From assembly GCA_035591015.1 (NCBI GenBank), contig JAXIUW010041118.1, positions 1-14,862 of the forward strand: a DNA stretch of 14,862 bases, read 5' to 3'. The notes below the pieces were generated by a model, which was not told the DNA's origin, ran no database searches, and was given only the letters and a program-made list of their open reading frames with translations. This document shows positions 9,701-14,862 of this stretch, piece by piece; position 1 is the first letter of the stretch, and each line of letters starts with the position of its first letter. The position numbers and the translations under genes were made by a program. This stretch comes from Cephalothrix simula. Taxonomy: Eukaryota > Nemertea > Palaeonemertea > Archinemertea > Cephalotrichidae.

Positions 9701-11535
9701 ATGTGGAATCTACAAATATGGAATCGAATGTTTCGGATGTGGAATCACCTCGGAAAGGCTCGAGTTCCGTAAAAAACAACGAATCCAATGTTACGAATGA
9801 TAGGTCATTGCGGAGGAACTCGAGTTCCGGTAGAAATATGGAATGTAATGTTAAGAACGATAAATCACCCCGGAGGACCTCGAGTCCGGCTAGAAATATG
9901 GAATCTAACGGTAACAACGATAAATCACCCCGGAGGACCTCTAGTCCAGCTAGAAATATGGAATCTAACGTTATGAACGATAAATCACCACGGAAAAACA
10001 CGAGTTCCATTAAAAATTTTGAATCTACAAATATGGAATCCAATGTGGAATCTCCTTTGAAAGACTCAAATTTCGTAAAAAATATCGAATCGAATGTTTC
10101 AAATGTGGAATCCCCTCTGAAAGCCTCGAGTTCCCTAAAGAATATAGAATCGAATGTTAAGAATGACAAATCATCCCGGAGGAACGCGGGTTCCGGTAGA
10201 AATGTGGAATGTAATGTTAAGAACGATAAATCACCCCAGAACTCTATGGAATCAAATGTTAAAAACCATAAATCCACCCCAAAGAGCTCGGAATCAGGGA
10301 AAAACTCGAGTTCTATTACAAATATGGAATCGAATGTGGAATCACCTCGGAAAGATTCTAGTTCCGTAAAAAATATCGAGTCTAATGTTAAGAACTATAA
10401 ATCATGCCGGAGAAACTCGAGTCCCGGTTTATGTATGGAATCTAATGTTAAAAACGATATATTACCGAATGTTAAAAACCGGAGGAACTCGTGTTCCGTT
10501 ACAAATATGGAATTAAGTGTTAAGATCGATAAATCATTCCGAAAAAACCCAAGTTCGGATGAAAATCTGACATCTACGATTACAAATCTGGAATCTCTTC
10601 CAAAAAACTCTGATTCCAGTAAAAATATGGAATCTAATGATACGACTGAGGAATCGCCTCAAAAACCCTCGAGTTGCGGTAAAAATATGGATTCAAACTC
10701 CGGTGATTCAACCTATTGTGATATTAATATGTCTCAAAGTGAAGTTCCAGTAAGTTCTAGAACGTCTTGTGACCAGTTTTCCTCTAATTTGGATAAAATA
10801 TTTGAATCTGTTGTTGATGGTACAAGTGATATGCCATCTCACGTATGTTCTACGGATATCAGTCCAGTAGAATCGGCACCAGGAAAGCTAGATTCTACGT
10901 GCAATAACGTAACATCGAAATGTGGCAATATTTCAGTTTCAAATAATCCTCTTATAAATCGAAACGAGGAACACGAGATCCCGGAATCCACTTTTGATTT
11001 ACCCGGAATTAAATCTGAAACTACCGGTTCGGAAAGGAAGGATTCTATTTCTGAGCCCAAACCGGATATCGTTGAAGTTGACTATTCAACGTTTCTATCC
11101 GAAATCGGTGAAAGTAAGGATAATCCAAAAATACCAAAAACGCCGAGGAATAAATTCAAAACTGTCCTGAAATCTCCTCATGATGACACCATCGGGATAA
11201 CACCTAAAAATGACCAATCAAATAATTCAATGGAAGATGAGATTATAAGTCTATGCAACGGAGTGATGACACATACTCAGTGTTCAAACAATACCAGAGG
11301 TAAACAAAGAATGCCATCTATTATCGAAATTCATCGTCCAAACAAAAAACTGAAGTGCCCGATACATGGTGATTATGTTACTTTCTTGGAAAATCTTTCA
11401 AGGCCAAGGTCATCGGGTACTTCTAACAAATGTCAAGGACGTTCTAAAAGCCAAAGTCCGGCTAGTTTAGATTGTTGTGTGCGTGTCATTGATATAAGAA
11501 AACAGTTAAAGAGATTAAATTTAAACGTCAGGTAG
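3727..11535 (+). CDS. Giant repeat-rich, AT-hook-containing protein, family not recognised
   Basis: 2602 codons with no intron. ATG has A at -3 and in-frame stops just upstream. Order by residue: Ser/Pro-rich N-terminus (SPCMLPP motifs about 188-221); basic KRRRS at 158-162; acidic 15-residue repeats at 502-618; Ser-Pro-His cluster at 714-762; NLS-like R-A-R-I-R-K-R-R at 828-835; a hydrophobic-patterned, globular-looking segment at about 985-1160 with C1124-x2-C1127; AT-hook RKKGRPRKK at 1198-1206; charged segment with LPDGRFVPRN at 1342-1351; about 820 residues of 20-residue Ser/Asn/Lys repeats (1519-2338); C-terminus with two DYxTFL motifs (2452 and 2549). No signal peptide or membrane span is evident. 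The AT-hook and basic clusters suggest a nuclear, DNA-binding role, and the SP sites suggest phosphorylation; both are inference. The final CAG|GTAG may be a splice donor, so the true C-terminus is uncertain. Confidence 0.85.
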   Translation: MRVPRNPRKLSQSGYPPIPPVSPSNRCFGPSYNHNPLLNPQLPLPSQSNGFITSTPILSCNDSAFVCDSGIFTPKLKPIVDDYSEPEADTALKSSVYENSANPLATFNKTLFKQYLSENVIPTSGCTFEDFRRTGSPRNMGYLPKEDLFSIGSTSGYKRRRSASASASVAPHSPNYNTQMNSPIPAPLSPCMLPPSPLSTCVLPQSPAPASPCMLPPESPAPVVQNVPAPMISDSELENLIDQICESNVSSVVEQDSNDTIPYGHSPASESFLNMSKEDADSTADTIDYATISQPGISIPSPAPSTPLNPARMSKSNSFDSINPDLGCITPILQYMQDDPSKFANDSLLLGLNDFNPSDIDLSSGSINTSRQNSGRNVDLSDISQIKLDTNSDTKSGIEAVERILKKLASSKAKVPIETGSVHSSDIEDLIKESDDEDSIILTVTKVSELQSPKHDQKLILSSLTVKEDPDLDGADAMNDEIDQTIMDLAVDNENTLNFDIDKEDETEPVSDDVALMENETEPVMEDVLSDKQDGRGPVSEDVALDNHDVTEPVADDVALDVENETEPARKDVSSAGGREPVIEDAAFDKHDETEPVAEDIALDKQDEVEPIREDVTFKYSGNYFSERDDDKMKCEAIFNLPINEKTSEEDIERNNAGVADGSIIGPFTEKRLDSSFLPERKLYDGLAWENIARDDMDAESASTWTRLDSDTDSSPRHNSLSSNSPHVSITSNSPHMSCTAYSPHYGMRSPRSLCNTTVPSPGGPNDCIRQPADFIVPSPVECNENNRQVPASGHNDALLSDGNNNSNDSKPEDGIEQMITARRETVRARIRKRRSTSTHFDEPLCKNPRSAEPKVVLKRLKINVLESGCIKLTDFYKKTQSKIQVINVGEKITYEKESALDHNEVKKADPPELRPEVMESSDSVSTQELDKVDVPAKKMIDAITDIPEKGPSTAAVELETKVPGNGPLETPNDSENKAQSCTCAEQGFFGNLNCLYRIRSPGFSRFYLIKRETSFYIILEELKSKNVFKDDISKLVAQAGDTKTIKFTPSEISALKSVNLISKTKDFVPIGIRVQDINEFTKDYELRLNLLEPFSTLVDASDLELECQFVQSVKLRTESKSQCEYCLKEQWKAVESAYFTQTVRGRVYIYKPVFDKRKLKAPAQNLTVNSTAESTAAVQIEGNKEQSVVSDNASSPRKKGRPRKKIRCLSISVKKPSTQDKMNKVSHSISVKETLNRDQIKKVNRPIRSSRTLDITGIGFNSSRLQAKYEKNLSKTDEVSFTDIQDKKMNAPLTVRSDEKVDKCSDNTLESSDSRSDSFVQDQVEVILKKRLGTQEGRLRLPDGRFVPRNMRHGILKKQKSNKKAVKNSSSGKPGSITSNIPNGHVSKLAPIKRKSLENVDSMLERDIKKRLSDESMYQIHSLNMSKSSMRANDNDPSFGIVEVINSKETSDLIAANYGVKRLNINITRINDNKKVKCEITSSKTSNRTLNNEEIENNVREVLDRVIDNVLLISENKKHCEKSGPGKNIVESNVKCNKTTGKCSGSGTVMEYNSRNDKLPRRKSVSTKNNNETPRTKSGSDKNVESNAKSTEKSCSDKNLDVNVDIDASDGMTIVSHVKNNIRSCRKNSGSAKNDKSPRRNSDSNDTNDESPSKTSGSGKNVNKNPNLGSSKSIDSDVTNDELPGKNSRSDRNMESTSKDSSSGKIVESVSRNQKSLWKNSSSGKNTGYNATNGESPGKKSSSSQNIETNFSNEESSQKNSSCDRNVVSNVSNDKSPRKNPRSDKNATNQELPLKVQSSDKNMEYNVMNQESLGEISSSSKNLESKSFRVESPRKGSKSVKNNVKNDKSLRRNSSPGRNMKSNVRNDQSSRKSTISVKNLESTNMESNVSNVESPPKGSSSVKNNESNVTNDRPSRRNSSSGRNMESNVNKDKSPRKNNSSSQVNSSSGRNMNSNVKSDKSPRRNSSPGRTSESNVKTDKSPRKNTSSAKNVESTNMESNVSDVESPRKGSSSVKNNESNVTNDRSLRRNSSSGRNMECNVKNDKSPRRTSSPARNMESNGNNDKSPRRTSSPARNMESNVMNDKSPRKNTSSIKNFESTNMESNVESPLKDSNFVKNIESNVSNVESPLKASSSLKNIESNVKNDKSSRRNAGSGRNVECNVKNDKSPQNSMESNVKNHKSTPKSSESGKNSSSITNMESNVESPRKDSSSVKNIESNVKNYKSCRRNSSPGLCMESNVKNDILPNVKNRRNSCSVTNMELSVKIDKSFRKNPSSDENLTSTITNLESLPKNSDSSKNMESNDTTEESPQKPSSCGKNMDSNSGDSTYCDINMSQSEVPVSSRTSCDQFSSNLDKIFESVVDGTSDMPSHVCSTDISPVESAPGKLDSTCNNVTSKCGNISVSNNPLINRNEEHEIPESTFDLPGIKSETTGSERKDSISEPKPDIVEVDYSTFLSEIGESKDNPKIPKTPRNKFKTVLKSPHDDTIGITPKNDQSNNSMEDEIISLCNGVMTHTQCSNNTRGKQRMPSIIEIHRPNKKLKCPIHGDYVTFLENLSRPRSSGTSNKCQGRSKSQSPASLDCCVRVIDIRKQLKRLNLNVR
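5230..5580 (+). repeat. Acidic 15-residue tandem repeat within the large protein
   Basis: Eight units of 13-15 residues (residues 502-618) with consensus DKxDETEPVxEDVAL. The last two, DKHDETEPVAEDIAL and DKQDEVEPIREDVTF, are the clearest. The period is about 45 nt with in-frame length changes. The block is strongly negative, in contrast to the basic repeats at 1519-2338 of the same protein. Long antisense open frames here (5117-5533) are a by-product of the periodicity. Confidence 0.85.
8281..10740 (+). repeat. Degenerate 60-bp (20-residue) coding repeat array
   Basis: Residues 1519-2338 consist of diverged units of about 20 residues with consensus KNDKSPRRNSSSGRNMESNV. Length divided by period gives about 40 units. 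Phase is clearest at 9841-10020, where consecutive 60-nt units align without gaps; the units at 9841 and 9901 differ at six of 60 positions. Length changes are multiples of three, so the frame is kept. Eleven units carry an exact S-P-R-R/K, which is a proline-directed (CDK/MAPK-like) site, and several also contain R-R-x-S/T. The first units (8281-9000) are the most diverged and the middle ones (9240-10020) the most similar, which points to recent expansion in the centre. The repeat keeps other frames open too. Confidence 0.85.
9371..10060 (+). repeat. Higher-order duplication inside the 60-bp array
   Basis: A block beginning with codons for ESTNMESNV occurs three times, anchored at AATCTACAAATATGG at 9371, 9707 and 10022 (offsets 336 and 315 nt). 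The first two copies stay aligned for about 165 nt with roughly eleven differences. The third is shorter and diverges after about 30 nt. The array therefore grew by duplication of multi-unit blocks as well as single 60-bp units, as expected from unequal exchange. Confidence 0.8.
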
Positions 11536-12298
11536 CAGCTTCAATGTTATGAAGTTAATGTTAGTAAAATCATGTGCTGACTGTATTTTTATTATATTTT
11601 TTTCATATAAAATGATTGTTACGCACGTTTCATATTGCAATTATCTGTCCCCAACAGTTTAAAGAAAATCAATATTAGATACTCTTTGGGCATTATCGTA
11701 TTTAGTTAACTGTCCTTCCTTTTTCCTTTTACAAATGATCATATATCACCTGACTGAAGTCGCCTACTACTAATCCTTATTCTCAGTATCTGGTCCCATA
11801 GATAATTTTTATCATTTGACGATTTATTCGATATTATCAATCTTAATTACAATCTTCTTTAAAAACGAATCATTTAAAATATAATTTTCAAGTGCTTTCG
11901 AAACGTGGTTTTTAAAGTAGAAATTATAAAGATTAATGCAATGTAATGATGCACTGAATTTTACTTAAAATCTGAAGTTATCCAATAACCACCGGCTAGA
12001 AACTTTTATTGATTTAACTTATTAATGAATTATTTACAAGTAGTCATGATTGTCAATAATACTCAACACTTTATATTGTATTCAATCTTAATACATAAAT
12101 GGACTTAAAACTGAATAAGGCATACTAAAATGTTTACTACTCGCCACCACTGCAGGCTTCTCATATTATGGGTAAGAACCACTATCCACTATAACCTATA
12201 GATTTATCACTGAAATGTTCATACTGCCATGCGGTACGTGAGTGGTGGTTAGAAATCCAGTAAAAATTAAACTTGATCAAAATTCTCGATTAAACCGA
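11536..12298. other. 3' flank of the large gene: 3' UTR or intron
   Basis: AT-rich, with stops in all frames. I see no canonical AATAAA here. Weaker poly(A) signal variants are TATAAA at 11606-11611, AATATA near 11877, and ATTAAA at 12266-12271 and 12289-12294. CCACCACT (12144-12151) is mirrored by AGTGGTGG (12241-12248). Lack of a strong signal leaves open that this is an intron following a donor at the end of the reading frame. Confidence 0.4.
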
Positions 12299-12967
12299 CA
12301 TTTTTTACAAGGTGGTGCTAGGGACATTAAACCACCGCCATCATGTATAGTCTATGGGGTTCCTTTCAGGCGCGTACCCAAAGGGGGCAAGAAGGGGCAC
12401 AATGCAACTACTGAACGAAAAAAGTACGGACATATTTTTAGTTGTTCAGCCATTTTTTCACCATTCCTTAAAAATTGTGTACTTAAAATCAATGAAAAGG
12501 CCAAAATCATTAAAGAATATGGCTTATTTTTGCTATTTTTACAAAATATGTACGTATATTTTTCACATAAATGTACGGACTGTCCCTATTTTCTGCGGGT
12601 TAAAGTACGGATGCCCCTCCTGGACTTAAAAAGCTAGATACGCCCCTGGTTCCTTTGTTTGCTGCCAATCCAAAAATCGCTTTTAGGTCGGTGGTGCTTT
12701 GAATTTGAACATTTTTAACCACTGCTCTCCACCATGGGGATGATAGGGACATAAATTACCTCCATATCAATGATATTTCCAGTGATACAGTGATAAGGTT
12801 ATGGAGGTTCTCATACATCCAGGGATTCCGGAATTAGCCGCTTTTAGGCCAATTCTTTTAATATTTTTAACCACTGCTCTCCACCATGGTTGATAAGGAC
12901 ATAAAACTACCACCATCTCACTCCATCTCAATGATATTTCAAGTGATACAGTGATAAGGTTATGGAG
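12299..12967. repeat. Tandem repeat of about 160 bp, three copies
   Basis: Unit 2 (12678-12838) and unit 3 (12839-12967) both start with CGCTTTTAGG. They share TTTTTAACCACTGCTCTCCACCATGG, the AGGACATAAA-like segment, and AGTGATACAGTGATAAGG followed by TTATGGAG. An older partial unit 1 starts near 12299 (ACATTTTTTAC, then AGGGACATTAAA and TATGGGGTTCC) and resumes after the inserted hAT element at 12657-12677. Copies 2 and 3 are offset by 161 nt. No coding frame follows the period, so this looks like a noncoding satellite-like local repeat. Confidence 0.75.
12367..12648. mobile_element. hAT-type MITE with perfect 8-bp target duplication
   Basis: The element begins CAGGCGCGTACC and ends so that its reverse complement reads CAGGGGCGTATC, giving 10 of 12 terminal positions matching. 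It is flanked on both sides by GTTCCTTT (12359-12366 and 12649-12656), an exact 8-bp duplication. An 8-bp duplication with CAGGGGCGT-like ends is characteristic of hAT-superfamily elements. At 282 bp it cannot encode a transposase, so it is non-autonomous. The interior repeats AGTACGGA and GTACGGAC-type words. The reading frames at 12242-12637 and 12354-12629 cross the insertion boundary and are not genes. Confidence 0.85.
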
Positions 12968-13615
12968 TATACGCTAATATGAGAAACGAACGGGGGCGGA
13001 TAGTTAACACTTTTGGAGTGCCTCATGCAATTTTTCCGTCCAATTTTGTATGTGCTTTGCTGTCATATTGATAATTTTCATTGTTTATTTTGTGCAACGT
13101 TGCACACATGCTTTGTGTTTGTTCTCACAGTAAGATTGTATTGTACATGTATTGTGATTCTAAATTTAGTTTTAATGCGTTGTTTTATCAAGGGAATTAC
13201 ATTGAATGTTGGTTCCCCTGTCTTTAATATTCAATCATTAATTTTCCTGTACTAAATCATATTCGATACATGTAAGCAATTTATTTCAATCATCAGCAGT
13301 CCATCTCAATTATCTGCTATACAAAGTAAATTTAAACCGGTAATAATTTATTTGTTCTAATTTACAGTTATTGTTGATGCAGAATCATCGATGATAAATG
13401 ATGTTCTTAAAGGGTCCATATCGAAGTTTATTTTGCTCTTAAAAGGTTCCATTTTACAATGTCCATAAACATAAAGGGTTACACCGATCGACTAATTTCA
13501 ATATTCCAAATGTGGCTCAATCGACAGATATAGTTGGGATCCCGAATGAAGGGGAGCGTGTGAAAAGTGTATACACCAGGCCGGGTTGGTGGGTGTTGAT
13601 TTTTAAAACTCGTAT
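12968..13615. other. Intergenic DNA, no gene seen
   Basis: T-rich and AT-rich with no convincing gene. An 80-codon frame (13013-13255) starts with TTG and is rich in Cys/Leu/Phe, as expected from T-rich DNA. CTTAAAGGGTCCAT and CTTAAAAGGTTCCAT recur at about 13406 and 13439. The word CGCTAATATGAGAAAC at 12972 also occurs near 2628, which hints at a dispersed repeat shared by the two flanks. Confidence 0.45.
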
Positions 13616-13921
13616 CACTTTTTCGACGTCAGAAAAGTGAGGGGTGATTTGCATTTGTGTCGGTAAAGCGAAGAATATGTCAGAAAAGTGGTGGGATATT
13701 TTCTGTTTGAAATAGAGAAAAGAAAATTGAACGATTTCGCTCATTTGGGGTGGTGGTAATGACAAAAAAGTGTACTCTATCATAAATTGAGGAAGGGTGT
13801 TTTGGTGGACGTCGAAAAAAGGGTAAAAATGTTAGAAAAGTGAACGATTTGATTTTGGTCGAGTTGGAAAAGTGAAAATTTTTGATCAATGTCAAAAAAG
13901 TGATGATTTCACTTTTCGGAC
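13616..13921. repeat. GTCAGAAAAGTG motif array capped by inverted copies
   Basis: Seven direct copies of a 12-mer close to GTCAGAAAAGTG start at 13628, 13679, 13761, 13811, 13831, 13863 and 13891, with irregular 20-82 nt spacing. Inverted copies lie at both ends: CACTTTTTCGAC at 13616-13627 and CACTTTTCGGAC at 13910-13921. Each end therefore forms a hairpin (13616-13639 and 13891-13921). Minus-strand frames here (13517-13783, 13680-13982) show repeating HFSD/TFLT patterns that come from the motif. It is probably a degenerate transposon-associated or satellite repeat. Confidence 0.7.
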
Positions 13922-13928
13922 GAGCGCT

Positions 13929-13940
13929 CCCCCCCCCCCC
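13929..13940 (+). repeat. C12 homopolymer
   Basis: Twelve consecutive C residues follow GAGCGCT directly after the AAAAGTG array. Such runs are often length-variable and prone to sequencing error. Confidence 0.9.
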
Positions 13941-14546
13941 TGCCGAATGCATGGTTTTTCTGCATCTCTTGCAACATCGCACAACGCTCTTGGGGACTTA
14001 TTAATGGCGTAGCAACTTAACACTATTATTTTTACAGGCATGAAACGAATGCAATTTTTTCCGTTCGGTCCATTTATTGCTGAGAAAAGCTATAAAAAAC
14101 GACAGCCCGCATCTATATGTATTATTTGATTATGTTTTGCTGAAATATGGGAAAGATTAGGAATTCACAAATTGGAATTTTGTGGTTGGTCGATGAAAAA
14201 ATTTGGAGATCGGATTCTTTGAATTCGGTCGATGAAGCCCATGCTTTGAAAACAAATGTTAAAATCTTGTCTAAAGAAATTCTTACATTTAATAACACTT
14301 TATGGAGATATGAAAATCCAGGTCCCTGTATCTCTTTTTAGATTACAGGCAGGCTACTAAAAGCACAATATATAAGTGAAATATGATACCTCTGATAAAA
14401 TATTAAGTGACAGTTCGATAAAATTGTTTAAATAGAGATATTCGGACGAAGGTTTATTTCTGGCGTTGAATATTTAAAAAGAGAGCCTACTTCTATTGCC
14501 TTGCATCTATATTTTTTCATTATATTCAAGGAAAGTTATTCCCGAT
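13941..14546. other. Mostly noncoding, one possible small exon
   Basis: A plausible 3' splice site TATTTTTACAG ends at 14037, followed at once by an ATG at 14040 with 30 open codons. A separate ATG frame runs from 14147 to 14341 (64 codons), with Asn/Lys/Ile-rich content and no recognisable domain. Neither has a convincing coding signature, and neither is called as a gene. Confidence 0.35.
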
Positions 14547-14550
14547 TTTC

Positions 14551-14844
14551 TTGTGTCAAGTAAAACCGCAGAATGACGAAAAATCATTTATTCTAAAAGT
14601 ACGACATGAGCTCTCTACTTGTATTCATAGTAGTAAAATATTTTTCACCAAATCTAAAATCAATTTTTGTAACGATGTATCCAATTTTTGCTATCTATCT
14701 CAGAGTGATCCTTTAAAAGATCTTAAGACAATAATCTATGTGTTGAGGCAGGAACTTATTACTATTTGGCCGATATCCGAAAAACGTCAAAATACTCAAA
14801 CTATAAAAGTATTGATTCCTCAGCAACGGGGTGAATATGGATAG
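14551..14844 (+). CDS. Possible exon or gene fragment, unknown
   Basis: An open frame of about 97 codons starts at TTG, so it would have to be an exon rather than a complete gene. A pyrimidine-rich stretch ending in GTCAAG (14560) could be a 3' splice site, with CGGG|GTGAAT near 14830 or ATAG|GTATAG near 14844 as possible donors. The translation is fairly balanced, with a helix-like stretch DPLKDLKTIIYVLRQELI, better than the other small frames. I recognise no family. AT-rich DNA rarely stays open this long by chance, but one such frame in a window this size is not strong evidence. Confidence 0.2.
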   Translation: MCQVKPQNDEKSFILKVRHELSTCIHSSKIFFTKSKINFCNDVSNFCYLSQSDPLKDLKTIIYVLRQELITIWPISEKRQNTQTIKVLIPQQRGEYG

Positions 14845-14862
14845 GTATAGATTGAACTGGAG

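Noticed and set aside
9330-10277. 315-codon antisense open frame inside the large gene
   Set aside because: The 60-nt coding repeat lacks stops in this antisense frame, so periodicity alone keeps it open. Its translation is the same repeat read backwards (e.g. FRGDLSFLTLDSIF units).
8281-10740. CRISPR-like array because of regular 60-bp spacing
   Set aside because: Units are contiguous, diverged and in frame within a long coding region. There are no constant repeats with unique spacers, and the context is eukaryotic.
12242-12637. 131-codon frame downstream of the large gene
   Set aside because: It crosses the left boundary of the hAT MITE and ends inside it. The element and the host repeat explain the sequence.
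13517-13982. Minus-strand frames of 88 and 100 codons with HFSD-like repeats
   Set aside because: They are translations of the AAAAGTG motif array and the C12 run, with no domain or conserved start.

Overview
The window looks like nuclear DNA of an animal, most likely a marine invertebrate. It is AT-rich, about two thirds A+T by eye. One long spliced-type gene sits among intergenic DNA full of small non-autonomous elements: tRNA-derived SINE heads, a hAT MITE with a perfect target duplication, a TTAA-type MITE, foldbacks and degenerate tandem repeats. There are no bacterial-style operons, Shine-Dalgarno sites or phage genes. The species cannot be named from this sequence.

Layout: 1-3440 has no convincing gene. 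It holds short tandem repeats (248-284, 740-786, 832-975), a TIR-bearing MITE (1031-1276), two minus-strand SINE-like tRNA heads (about 1450-1540 and 2835-2925), a GATA microsatellite and several hairpins. The best hairpin is a near-perfect 33-bp stem with a 4-nt loop at 3139-3208. A long foldback (3442-3652) ends about 50 nt before a good 3' splice site (branch-like TACTAAT, T-tract and CAG ending at 3703).

The dominant feature is an uninterrupted 2602-codon plus-strand reading frame (3727-11535). It starts just after that splice site, behind two in-frame stops. I do not recognise the protein. It is mostly low-complexity and Ser/Asn/Lys-rich, with Ser-Pro clusters, an acidic 15-residue repeat (8 units), basic NLS-like clusters and an AT-hook. 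One segment has globular-looking composition (about 985-1160). About 820 residues consist of a degenerate 20-residue repeat whose best copies read KSPRRNSSSGRNMESNV. The composition suggests a nuclear, chromatin-associated, heavily phosphorylated scaffold; that is inference. The stop codon overlaps a CAG|GT donor-like sequence, so this could be a giant exon rather than the whole coding region.

Downstream, 11536-12298 is AT-rich with no AATAAA seen. A tandem repeat of about 160 bp follows (12299-12967), whose first copy is split by a 282-bp hAT MITE flanked by GTTCCTTT. A distinctive array of GTCAGAAAAGTG-like motifs (13616-13921) is capped at both ends by inverted copies and followed by a C12 run. 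The last 900 bases hold only weak small reading frames.
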